In this document: positions 36,596-43,272 of the stretch, one piece after another
Layout of the letters: each line of letters opens with the position of its first letter
Numbering within the stretch: the first letter of the stretch is position 1
Assembly: GCA_009924525.1 (NCBI GenBank)
Contig: RFRK01000002.1
Location: 1 to 43,355 of the forward strand
DNA length: 43,355 bases
From: Betaproteobacteria bacterium
GTDB lineage: Bacteria; Pseudomonadota; Gammaproteobacteria; Burkholderiales; Burkholderiaceae_A
Direction: 5' to 3'
The notes under the pieces: model-generated
What the model was told of the DNA's origin: nothing
The model's input: the letters and a program-made list of their open reading frames with translations, nothing else
Databases searched by the model: none
Position numbers and translations under genes: made by a program

Positions 36596-36951
36596 CGCCT
36601 CCCGTTCGCTGGCTTACCGAAAAAATCGCAATCGCGGGCCAGATCAGTCCCGAGCATCTGCAAAGCCTTTCCGAGTTGGGCTTTAAGAGCATCATTTGTA
36701 ATCGGCCGGATAACGAATATGGCCCCGGACAGCCCAGTGCTGAGTCAATTCGCGAGCGGGCCGAGTCTATCGGTCTGCAGTTCGCGCTTCTTCCCGTGAG
36801 TGGAGATGGCGGTACGGCCCGCGACGCCCAAGAGATGGGCAAGCTACTCTCGAGCCTGCCCACACCGATTCTTGCTTACTGTTACTCGGGCGGCCGTTGC
36901 ATGGCGTTAATCGGCAACGCTGCCCGAATGGGTCTGCCCATTCCCGCCTAG
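36592..36951 (+). CDS. DUF442/TIGR01244-family phosphatase-like sulfurtransferase protein
   Basis: A 119-residue protein with a dual-specificity-phosphatase/rhodanese-like fold. The opening 'KIAIAGQISPEHLQSLSELGFKSIICNRPDNE' is characteristic of the family that forms the N-terminal domain of BLH proteins in BigR operons. The active-site loop is 'AYCYSGGRC', with Cys97 as nucleophile and an extra Cys103 where Ser is usual. It is coupled to cbbR by ATGA and converges on the rhodanese gene, the two stop codons sharing CTAG. Sulfide detoxification or sulfur relay is the likely theme; the substrate is unknown. Confidence 0.85.
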   Translation: MTPPVRWLTEKIAIAGQISPEHLQSLSELGFKSIICNRPDNEYGPGQPSAESIRERAESIGLQFALLPVSGDGGTARDAQEMGKLLSSLPTPILAYCYSGGRCMALIGNAARMGLPIPA

Positions 36952-37928
36952 AGAACTCCGACCAGCGGCCTGCCCTCTCGCGACCAGAGATACAACGAGC
37001 CATCGTAGAGCCTGACATTGGCGTTACCCAGTAACTCGGAAAATACAAACCAAGCCCCGGAGGCGAGATTGCCACTGTTACAGTAGCTGATCGCCGGCGC
37101 CGTGGCATCAACACCCAATAGCTTTGCCAGTGTCTGGTACTGCGCGCGGGTTAGAAAATACTGTGCGCCCTGCACGCTACGAAACATCAATTCGGGCGGC
37201 AGAGATTTTGCGTTAGCGATATGGCCATATTGATTCACATAAGACCGTTTGGCGAGCCCATAAAACGCTGCAGACTCTCGACCATCAATCAATTGCGGCC
37301 GTGATGATTTAGAAGCCTGCTCCACATCGGCCGAGCCTGCAATTAACGTAGCGCGATAGCCCTTGGTAGCCCAGTTCCCCGGTGCAGGCGGGGCTACGCC
37401 GGCCGGCTGAAGCACCCGGCCCGAGACCAGCCAGCCCGCACTGCCGCCATCAAGTACCGCCACCCGATCCTCTCCGAAGACCTTCAAAGTCCAGTAAAGT
37501 CGCAAGGCTTCGACCACATCCGAGGGGTCCAGCCCAAGCGCCGCGATCACAATCGGCTTATCGCTGCGCAATCCTGCAGCGCGCAGCCGCGACTCCAGCT
37601 CTTCGCGATCGGGGATCAGATATTTGGTCTTCTGACCATCAAAGAGTTTTTCGCTGCGCACTAAGGCGTAATCCACTAAAAGCGCGCCAGGAATTACCCC
37701 GCCCACTTCCTCGACCTGGACCTTGCCGGTTTTCTTCTCCACCGAGGTCACGGATTGGCGGCTGTAGCTTTTGGTGTCAGAGCGCACATCCACCAGCTGA
37801 ACTTGGGCCTGATTGGCTGCAAGCCAATCCGCAGTCACGATTGGGCCGGGTAGCTGCTGCGCAAACACCAGCGAGACCCCTAACGCAGTGAATGCTGCGA
37901 TCAATAATTTTGAAATGCTCCTCATCAC
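36948..37928 (-). CDS. Periplasmic two-domain rhodanese (thiosulfate/mercaptopyruvate sulfurtransferase)
   Basis: A 326-residue protein with a Sec signal ('LLIAAFTALGVSLVFAQQ') and two rhodanese domains. The first (about 30-190) lacks a Cys at the active loop ('VIAALGLDPSD'), as in inactive N-domains; the second has the nucleophile Cys283 in 'ISYCNSGNLASGAWF'. The loop lacks the Arg of CRxGxR rhodaneses, so substrate preference may differ. Its ATG overlaps the stop of the His-rich gene upstream (ATGA). It is the last gene of a unit with YeeE/YedE transporters, suggesting it delivers or consumes sulfane sulfur in the periplasm. Confidence 0.9.
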   Translation of the reverse strand: MMRSISKLLIAAFTALGVSLVFAQQLPGPIVTADWLAANQAQVQLVDVRSDTKSYSRQSVTSVEKKTGKVQVEEVGGVIPGALLVDYALVRSEKLFDGQKTKYLIPDREELESRLRAAGLRSDKPIVIAALGLDPSDVVEALRLYWTLKVFGEDRVAVLDGGSAGWLVSGRVLQPAGVAPPAPGNWATKGYRATLIAGSADVEQASKSSRPQLIDGRESAAFYGLAKRSYVNQYGHIANAKSLPPELMFRSVQGAQYFLTRAQYQTLAKLLGVDATAPAISYCNSGNLASGAWFVFSELLGNANVRLYDGSLYLWSREGRPLVGVL

Positions 37929-38551
37929 CTATCCTTTTTGGTTTCTTGCTTTGAAAGCCGGGCTAAGGTTTTCATCAAATCAATCGGTCTCTCACAGATG
38001 ACATCCCAGCGCCGATCCGTGAGGTGCGATACACAGCCGGTTGCCCGTTGCCGTTGCTGATGCCAGCGATATCGCCGTTGATGCAGGGCCTGAATCTCTG
38101 GGCGATATAAATGCACCATGGCGCAAAGCCATCGGCCAACCGGCGATAGACGGCCCCGCAGCTGACAGTGAAACCGCTGGAGGGCCGATTCCAGATGCTG
38201 TGGCGCTACCCAGTGCTCCCCCGTCACCCATTGGTTGGTGAGGAACAATCGTGTTGGTAGGCCCTTTGGGTTCATCGAAACACCAATCAAATGATGAAAT
38301 CGATGTCGGCCGCCGGGTCGAGTAAACACATGGAAGTGGCCATGCTCATCATCGGAATGCTGAGCACCACTGTGGGCGTGATAGTAAAACTCACTGTTGT
38401 GTGTCACATCGACCGCATCATGGGCAGGGTAATGCTGCCACTGGATAAATTGCTGGGCGCCACACAGGGCCGCGATGCTGAGATTTGATCGTTGGTGTGC
38501 CAGGCGCTGCATGACACCCATGATCGACTCCGCACACTGCCTTGGCTGCAT
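37925..38551 (-). CDS. His-rich protein of unknown function (DUF6969-like)
   Basis: A 208-residue protein without a signal peptide or membrane segment, thus probably cytoplasmic. The centre is unusually rich in His and aromatic residues ('EFYYHAHSGAQHSDDEHGHFHVFTRP', 'GRHRFHHLIGVSM'), which looks able to bind a metal; 'HYPAHDAVD' and 'LFLTNQWVTGEHW' are other likely conserved blocks. From memory this resembles the uncharacterised family DUF6969, but I cannot confirm it. Start ATG overlaps the stop of the CGP-repeat gene (TAATG) and its own stop overlaps the rhodanese start (ATGA), so all three are made together. Function unknown. Confidence 0.75.
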   Translation of the reverse strand: MQPRQCAESIMGVMQRLAHQRSNLSIAALCGAQQFIQWQHYPAHDAVDVTHNSEFYYHAHSGAQHSDDEHGHFHVFTRPGGRHRFHHLIGVSMNPKGLPTRLFLTNQWVTGEHWVAPQHLESALQRFHCQLRGRLSPVGRWLCAMVHLYRPEIQALHQRRYRWHQQRQRATGCVSHLTDRRWDVICERPIDLMKTLARLSKQETKKDR

Positions 38552-38781
38552 TACTCAGACTTTTTCCGTTTTGGGCCGCAGGGATTGCTCGGTCCACAAG
38601 GATTCGCAGAGCGCTTTTTTGGGCCGCAGGGATTGCTCGGCCCGCAGGGGCTGCTTTTTCGGCTTTTCGGAGCGCAGGGCGATCCGGCCTTTGCATCCTG
38701 CGCAGAGACCGCTGTCGGAGCAACAATGCCAGTGGAGAGCGCAAGTGCCAACGCCACGAGTTTTTGAGATGGTTTTTTCAT
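38551..38781 (-). CDS. Small exported Cys-Gly-Pro repeat protein
   Basis: A 76-residue protein: a signal peptide ('LVALALALSTGIVAPTAVSAQ') and a mature region of about 48 residues made of Cys-Pro turns. Five cysteines all sit in (S/N)PC(G/A)P: one SPCAP, then two copies of a 16-residue unit containing CGPSNPCGP, with Lys/Arg between. Such a peptide could bind a soft metal or carry sulfur. It has a ribosome site AAGGAAAA and is coupled by TAATG to the His-rich gene. The partner genes are transporter and rhodanese genes. I know of no characterised homologue; it resembles other low-complexity exported Cys-rich peptides only in style. Confidence 0.82.
   Translation of the reverse strand: MKKPSQKLVALALALSTGIVAPTAVSAQDAKAGSPCAPKSRKSSPCGPSNPCGPKKRSANPCGPSNPCGPKRKKSE
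38569..38640 (-). repeat. Direct repeat inside the CGP-repeat gene
   Basis: Two identical 24-base copies (38569-38592 and 38617-38640, both spanning GGGCCGCAGGGATTGCTCGG) are offset by exactly 48 bases, i.e. 16 codons, in the coding frame. They encode the repeated CGPSNPCGPK unit. Perfect DNA identity suggests a recent in-frame duplication. Confidence 0.88.
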
Positions 38782-38809
38782 AGTGCTTTTTTCCTTGTTA
38801 AGATTTCAA

Positions 38810-39421
38810 TCATGCAGAAGACTTTACGGGCCGTGAGTCGCCAGCAACTGCCTCAATCGCAGTAACGGGTCCACCGAAGCGGCGCTCCAAGGCACTGCCG
38901 CCAATAAAGACAGCCACTGCGGCAATCACCATCGCGATATTCACCCAAAGGCTCGACACGCCAAGCGCCGCGGGCAAGGTATCGCCAATGGTCACTTCGC
39001 CGAGAGTGGTCAAGGATTCAATCTGTTCATAAGCCCCCGCAAACACCAACGTGCCAACGATCAGTCCCGCCAGAAATACGCTCGCATCCAGTCGGCCCGA
39101 CATCAAGCCCACCACTGAGGTGCCTGGGCAATAACCGCCCACAGCAAAGCCAGACCCGATGAGGATTCCGCCGATTGCTGCTGCTCCGAGTAAAGCCGGA
39201 GGAACAAACAGGCCCTCTAGGCTAATCAGACCAAACCATTCCGAGAGCATCAGCCCGACCGAAGTCAAAACAATGGCGGTGAACATCACCTTAAAGACCG
39301 ACCAGTCGGCGAGACGAAACTGAGCCGTCAGCTTGTAAGGGCTGCCAAACCCAGCGTTTTCGAGAACAAAACCAAAGGCAAAGCCCAGCACGAGCCCAGA
39401 GAGAATTTCAATCGGCGTCAT
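38810..39421 (-). CDS. YeeE/YedE-family transporter, second half-subunit
   Basis: A 203-residue membrane protein with about five hydrophobic segments ('IEILSGLVLGFAFGFVL', 'VMFTAIVLTSVGLML', 'LLGAAAIGGILIGSGFAV', 'VFLAGLIVGTLVFAGAY', 'IAMVIAAVAVFIGG'). The conserved sulfur-handling cysteine is Cys98 in 'GGYCPGTSVVGL'. Full-length YeeE takes up thiosulfate through a Cys relay; this is a half-size member paired with the next gene, as in PmpA/PmpB. Its ATG overlaps the upstream stop as TAATG. It is 28 bases from the CGP-repeat gene. Confidence 0.9.
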   Translation of the reverse strand: MTPIEILSGLVLGFAFGFVLENAGFGSPYKLTAQFRLADWSVFKVMFTAIVLTSVGLMLSEWFGLISLEGLFVPPALLGAAAIGGILIGSGFAVGGYCPGTSVVGLMSGRLDASVFLAGLIVGTLVFAGAYEQIESLTTLGEVTIGDTLPAALGVSSLWVNIAMVIAAVAVFIGGSALERRFGGPVTAIEAVAGDSRPVKSSA

Positions 39422-39933
39422 TATCGAACTCCCCGCACCAGCCGGCTCACCACCAGACCCGCTGCAAAAAACATTATTAGGAATGTGAAGCCTGCAAGGC
39501 TAAGCGTAGCGGCACCGGAGAGCCCCATGCCACTGGTGCAGCCGGCTGCAATACGTGCGCCCAGGCCCGCAAGCAAACCACCAGCAAAGGCAGTGATCAG
39601 GCGACGGGGTGTGCCCAGTGTTTTCTGGCCATCGATTTGAAATCGAATCCTGCGCGCAAGCCGCGCGGAAACATATGCGCCGAGCGCCACACCGATCATC
39701 TGCCAGGTAATCCAGGCGGAAAAGATGCTCTCCTCGGCGATTGGGCCGAGATAGCTTTCTTCGCCCATGAAGGCTGGAACCCCCGATGCCAACCAGGCGG
39801 TGACGCGCGTGGTGAAACCTGTTGCACCCAGCCCGTGGCCGGTGATTAAAAAGGTGAAGAGCAGAACCAGCCCAAGGGCAATACCAGCCCACAGGGGATG
39901 CCAGAAGGGTTTGGGTTGCGTCTCAAGATGCAT
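39421..39933 (-). CDS. YeeE/YedE-family transporter, first half-subunit
   Basis: A 170-residue membrane protein with four to five hydrophobic segments ('WAGIALGLVLLFTFLITG', 'WQMIGVALGAYVSA', 'AFAGGLLAGLGARIAAG', 'FTFLIMFFAAGLVV') and the conserved Cys132 in 'AAGCTSGMGLSGAA'. It pairs with the following gene to form the equivalent of one full YeeE, a channel-like carrier for thiosulfate or related sulfur species. The start overlaps the ArsR gene end by 11 bases, so repressor and transporter are co-translated. Confidence 0.9.
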   Translation of the reverse strand: MHLETQPKPFWHPLWAGIALGLVLLFTFLITGHGLGATGFTTRVTAWLASGVPAFMGEESYLGPIAEESIFSAWITWQMIGVALGAYVSARLARRIRFQIDGQKTLGTPRRLITAFAGGLLAGLGARIAAGCTSGMGLSGAATLSLAGFTFLIMFFAAGLVVSRLVRGVR

Positions 39934-40267
39934 GCGTTACCCCCTTACGTGATTTTTTTTGCGAGCAAAACAGTCCGTGAAGCGCCAACAGCATGCTACC
40001 CACCCGAGGGTCCCCGATGGCGTAATAAACATACTTGCCATCCCGACGGGTCTTCACCAGGCCCTCTTCGCGCAATACCCCAAGCTGCTGCGACAGGGTC
40101 GGCTGCTCAATGCCAGTACAAGACTCCAAGTCGCTGACACAACATTCGCCCTCGGTCAGCTGACACAGCAAAAGCAGCCGATCCTCATTGGCCATGAGCC
40201 GCAGAAAGCCTGCCGCCCGGCCTGCGGCTAAGCGCAGGGCACTGACCCCCATGGCGCGCTCTGACAT
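39923..40267 (-). CDS. ArsR-family regulator, SqrR/BigR-like persulfide sensor
   Basis: A 114-residue winged-helix protein. The reading helix is 'GIEQPTLSQQLGVLREEGLV' and the wing 'TRRDGKYVYYAI'. Cys42 or Cys43 ('EGECCVSDL') and Cys101 ('HGLFCSQ') align with the two cysteines of SqrR/BigR that form a tetrasulfide or disulfide to release DNA; Cys35 and Cys50 are extra. It heads the unit of two YeeE/YedE halves, CGP-repeat, His-rich and rhodanese genes and most likely represses it until sulfane sulfur accumulates. Confidence 0.9.
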   Translation of the reverse strand: MSERAMGVSALRLAAGRAAGFLRLMANEDRLLLLCQLTEGECCVSDLESCTGIEQPTLSQQLGVLREEGLVKTRRDGKYVYYAIGDPRVGSMLLALHGLFCSQKKSRKGVTHAS

Positions 40268-40304
40268 CGGCTTTACTCCTTTATTAAAACTTAAGTAAAA
40301 AACA

Positions 40305-40322
40305 TTATATATTTAAATATAA
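40305..40322. promoter_or_regulatory. Palindromic operator candidate for the SqrR/BigR-like repressor
   Basis: TATATTTAAATATA (40308-40321) is a perfect 14-base palindrome inside a strongly AT-rich patch 38 bases upstream of the regulator ATG. TTATAT and ATATAA arms flank it. ACTTA and TAAGT also occur on either side. AT-rich imperfect palindromes are typical sites for BigR-type ArsR repressors, and this would also overlap the -10 region. Confidence 0.65.
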
Positions 40323-40442
40323 CGTAAGTCAAATAAAAAGGACTAAAACGCCGGATGCTCCTGGCGCAGCTGCCTGTTGGTGGCTTTGGCGCGCTCCCGG
40401 GGTGGGTTAAAAGACTGGCGCGCCGAAAGGCAGCGCGTCGCT
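40323..40442. other. Short intergenic region with a GC inverted repeat
   Basis: Between the palindrome and the end of the FlgO-like gene there is no convincing ORF. GGCGCGC (40388) and GCGCGCC (40418) form an inverted repeat with a 23-base spacer; without a T-run on either side I do not call it a terminator. Confidence 0.4.
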
Positions 40443-41075
40443 CTAGTGAATTGTGGTGGAAAACGATGGGCTGCCGAAGCCGGGGCTAACGCAGCGCCAT
40501 CGGGCCTCGCGTGTTCCAATCGCAGTGATCAAGCCCGACTCTAGCGAAAGTCTGCGAACCACAACCGTTAGCTTATTCCGTTGAAGGTGATAAGTACCAA
40601 TGACTGCCTGTTCAGCAGGAAAAGCGCTTTGCTTCACCAAATTCAAATCTCGCGACAGGATGACCATGCCATTGGAATCGAACTTAATTGCACTGGAGAG
40701 TTCGACCTGCCGAACCGGAACACTGCAAGTATTGAATATGCTAGCGCGGAGCAGTTCTCCCATTGAAATACCCAGCGCGCCCGGCACGTAGTTCTGAATA
40801 TCAACGACATCCGGCACAACATACGCGAGCTTGTTGCCGGGTCCGATTTCAACGCCGTCCGGGGTCGGCAGGCAGACTTCTTTGGAAACCTCGGTCAGGA
40901 GCTTGCGCATATCAATACGGGCAAGCGCCTCCTCGCGAGTAATTCTGCAATCCTCGATCGGGTGATCCTTCAGCAGCACATTGTCAATGCGCTCAACCCC
41001 AGTTGCACAGCCCGAAAGCAGAATAGCCCCCGCAATAAGCGCCAGGCTCAGGCGGCGTGCAGGGGCCTTGAACAT
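40443..41075 (-). CDS. FlgO-like outer-membrane lipoprotein (divergent)
   Basis: A 210-residue protein with a lipoprotein signal ending at Cys23 ('ALIAGAILLSGCATG'). The second half ('GELLRASIFNTCSVPVRQVELSSAIKFDSNGMVILSRDLNLVKQS...IGTYHLQRNKLTVVVRRLSLESGLITAIGT') repeats the FlgO domain order seen in the upstream gene, so the two are paralogues. FlgO helps motility and outer-membrane ring stability in Vibrio, but no flagellar genes are near. It is last in a three-gene set, 10 bases after its paralogue. Confidence 0.75.
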   Translation of the reverse strand: MFKAPARRLSLALIAGAILLSGCATGVERIDNVLLKDHPIEDCRITREEALARIDMRKLLTEVSKEVCLPTPDGVEIGPGNKLAYVVPDVVDIQNYVPGALGISMGELLRASIFNTCSVPVRQVELSSAIKFDSNGMVILSRDLNLVKQSAFPAEQAVIGTYHLQRNKLTVVVRRLSLESGLITAIGTREARWRCVSPGFGSPSFSTTIH

Positions 41076-41085
41076 CGGAAGAAGC

Positions 41086-41736
41086 TTAGCGGGTCAGCTG
41101 TACGACAGGCGCGGGCTTGGGTTTGTCCACCAAAGAGCTGATGAACTTATCCCGCAAAAAACGTGTCTGCGATGTCGAGACGACCTGCCCACTTGCGAGA
41201 TCCAGCACGCGAACACTCACCAGAATTCCGTCGACAGTCAACGTGTAAGTGCCCGTGACGACATTCGCGGCAGACATCGATCCACGCAGACGCTTCAGTT
41301 CCCGACTCAGCGAGAACTCGCCTTCTTCATTGATGATCAGGTCTCGGGTCATGCGCATATCGGTGACATTCCAGCCGCGAATCTGCAGCTGATGCATAAA
41401 ATGCTCACCCATCAGACGGCCCAGCGACGAAGTCTCGCCCAGGTTATTCAGATCCACAAAGCTGGTGATCACAGTAGGACGGGTGCGCACTTCTGGGTGC
41501 GCATTGCGCTCGATTTGCTCGGTGAGGAACATCATGCCGCTATTGAACATGCCGGCGGGCGTACCGCTACGCTGCACGACGATCGGCTCATAGGGAACGC
41601 TGTAACGGGTCAATGCGGCCTCGCGGGTGGAGATCAGCGCCGACTCTTCCTTCACCACCGGCGCGGCAAGGGCAGACTGGAGTGCTACAGCCGAGACTGC
41701 AAGCGTCAGTGTTGTTTTGATTGCAAAGGTTTTCAT
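41086..41736 (-). CDS. FlgO-family periplasmic/outer-membrane protein
   Basis: A 216-residue protein with a Sec signal ('TTLTLAVSAVALQSALAAP') and a clear FlgO domain: 'VITSFVDLNNLGETSSLGRLMGEHFMHQL', 'GEFSLSRELKRLRGSMSAANVVTGTYTLTVDGILVSVRVLDLASGQVVS'. No lipobox is seen, unlike its paralogue next door. It probably forms an envelope complex with the two flanking lipoproteins. FlgO family members also occur outside flagellar loci, where their role is unknown. Confidence 0.85.
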   Translation of the reverse strand: MKTFAIKTTLTLAVSAVALQSALAAPVVKEESALISTREAALTRYSVPYEPIVVQRSGTPAGMFNSGMMFLTEQIERNAHPEVRTRPTVITSFVDLNNLGETSSLGRLMGEHFMHQLQIRGWNVTDMRMTRDLIINEEGEFSLSRELKRLRGSMSAANVVTGTYTLTVDGILVSVRVLDLASGQVVSTSQTRFLRDKFISSLVDKPKPAPVVQLTR

Positions 41737-41750
41737 TTCATGGCCCTTTC

Positions 41751-42044
41751 TTATTTCCAGCAGGCAGCAGCCTGCACCTGGGCGGCGCCATCGGCGAGCA
41801 CCATGCGGTCAACCGGCCGAACCCGGGCATCGGTCTCGGGCACCTGGACGCGGTATTCAACAGGGTAGTCGTTGCAGAGGGCCGGGCGTGTCACTGCAAC
41901 GGCGTAATAAGGCGGCTTCACATTGCACTCAGCACAGGGTTGAGCGACTGCGGGGGCTTGAGCCGTAGCGGGGGGCAGCTGAAGCTGAGCACAGCCCGTG
42001 AGTAAGACCGAAAAACCTATTGATATCAATAATTTATGTTTCAC
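41751..42044 (-). CDS. Small Cys-containing lipoprotein
   Basis: A 97-residue protein with a lipoprotein signal ('LLISIGFSVLLTGCAQL', Cys18). The mature part has a Pro/Ala stretch, then 'QPCAECNVKPPYY' with a CxxC pair and two more Cys residues, likely disulfide-bonded. I do not recognise the family. It is first in the set with two FlgO-like genes (14-base gap), suggesting a common envelope role. Confidence 0.7.
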   Translation of the reverse strand: MKHKLLISIGFSVLLTGCAQLQLPPATAQAPAVAQPCAECNVKPPYYAVAVTRPALCNDYPVEYRVQVPETDARVRPVDRMVLADGAAQVQAAACWK

Positions 42045-42178
42045 TTTGAACCCCTATTCTCGGACCAACATACGCCTATTCGGCCCGCTTTTTTCAATAC
42101 AAGACCAGCGGAAACCTCTTCACATCAGAGTTTACGGCGCCGGGGCGCGATTGGTTTAACTGGGGTCTAAACGAGGGT
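42045..42178. other. Intergenic region upstream of the lipoprotein gene
   Basis: This 134-base stretch must hold the promoter of the lipoprotein/FlgO set. A short hairpin AGGGTC-TATC-GGACCCT overlaps the carbonic anhydrase stop codon at its edge and could help end that transcript, but it lacks a T-run. Confidence 0.35.
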
Positions 42179-43093
42179 CTATCGGACCCTGCCCCTAGAC
42201 TCCTTGATCAGCCGATCGTGGGTCGGCTGAATCGGCCGAGCATTATTGGGAAAGAGCCGAGCAAAAGTTCGTAGCTGCTCGGGCGAGACTTCGACCGGCT
42301 CCTTAAACACGAACCACTGGACCCCCTCTGAGCAGGGGGGAGTAGTCAACGAGCCCATATAGTTAAAGAGCTGACGCTCTTTAGGCAGAAACCGATTCAG
42401 GTCTATAGAGATATCCGCGGCTGAAGCCATGGCCTGGCCCGCCACCAGGGGGATGTGATTCCAGAGGGCCTGTATAAATGGATTCTCCGCGCCGACGGTC
42501 ATCAGGACCGCCACTACTGCGAGCGCCCCCTGCGCATCGCGGTGCACCAGGTGGGCCACCATTTCGAAGGATTTGCCCTCAATCTTCTCTTCTGCTGGGC
42601 GATGAAAATGGAATTGAACCAGCTGATAGGTTTTCGTTGCAAAGGTCAGGCTGCCGCCCGCCGAGTAGGCGACCTCAAGGGTGTGGCCATTGTTGGCGAC
42701 CGAGAACCGTGATGGCGCGTAGTTAAACCGAAGCTCCGGCAGATCAACGCCGATGCTGCCGCGAATATCAATTGGGGATTGTTGCTTACCGCTATCGCAG
42801 AGCCCGTAGCTGGCGTGCAATTTGCCCCAGTTATCCGGCCCGTCTGCACCGTGATAGCTCCAGTGCGGCATCGGTGCCGGCTTTGCCGCCCGCTTTGTTG
42901 GAGCAGCCTTTTTCGGCGGCGGATCAGCAGCAGGTGCCGCAGCCGGCGGCGGCGGTGGCGCCGGAGGCATTGCAGACGGAGCGGGGGCAGCCGCGGGCTT
43001 CACATCTGCCGCAATCACCGAGCCCGAGCTCAGTACAACTGCAGCCAGTAGCGACAGAAGTTGGGGTTGTACACGGTTGGCGCGCAACATCAT
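42179..43093 (-). CDS. Periplasmic alpha-carbonic anhydrase
   Basis: A 304-residue protein interconverting CO2 and bicarbonate. After a Sec signal ('LLSLLAAVVLSSGSVIAA') comes an unusual Pro/Ala/Lys-rich spacer of about 45 residues ('PPAPPPPPAAAPAADPPPKK'), then the alpha-CA domain from 'HWSYHGADGPDNWG'. Zinc ligands His162 and His164 ('VQFHFHRPAEE') and His181 ('MVAHLVH') are present, as are 'QQSPIDI' and 'GSLTTPPCSEGVQW' with the active-site Thr. Cys99 and the Cys in 'PPCSEG' can form the usual disulfide. It fits inorganic-carbon supply for autotrophy. The spacer may tether it to the cell wall or a partner. Confidence 0.94.
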   Translation of the reverse strand: MMLRANRVQPQLLSLLAAVVLSSGSVIAADVKPAAAPAPSAMPPAPPPPPAAAPAADPPPKKAAPTKRAAKPAPMPHWSYHGADGPDNWGKLHASYGLCDSGKQQSPIDIRGSIGVDLPELRFNYAPSRFSVANNGHTLEVAYSAGGSLTFATKTYQLVQFHFHRPAEEKIEGKSFEMVAHLVHRDAQGALAVVAVLMTVGAENPFIQALWNHIPLVAGQAMASAADISIDLNRFLPKERQLFNYMGSLTTPPCSEGVQWFVFKEPVEVSPEQLRTFARLFPNNARPIQPTHDRLIKESRGRVR

Positions 43094-43187
43094 AGAGAGT
43101 CCTCCATTGCAACGCTTACGGCCAGACGTCAGCGCAAGTTAAGGGCCTGCCAATTACCTACAAAGCGATTTTGAAAACTTTTTTAGT

Positions 43188-43272
43188 TGGTGCCCGGAGC
43201 CGGAATCGAACCGGCACGGCTTGCGCCCCAGGATTTTAAGTCCTGTATGTCTACCTATTTCATCATCCGGGC
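43188..43272 (-). tRNA. tRNA-Leu, anticodon UAA
   Basis: The minus strand reads GCCCGGATGATGAAATAGG..., anticodon arm with loop CTTAAAA (anticodon TAA), a long class II variable arm, T arm GCCGGTTCGATTCCGGC, acceptor 3' half CCGGGC, discriminator A and an encoded CCA. Length is 85 bases including CCA. The long variable arm and the UAA anticodon identify leucine. No adjacent integrase or attachment site is visible. Confidence 0.96.

Noticed and set aside
38569-38640. Repeats as a possible CRISPR array
   Set aside because: Only two copies, in frame, with a coding spacer; they encode the CGP repeats of the small protein.
40388-40424. GC inverted repeat as a terminator
   Set aside because: Loop of 23 bases and no T-run on either strand.
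40981-41868. 295-residue plus-strand ORF across the FlgO-like genes
   Set aside because: Antisense to two genes with signal peptides and FlgO motifs; composition looks like a shadow frame.
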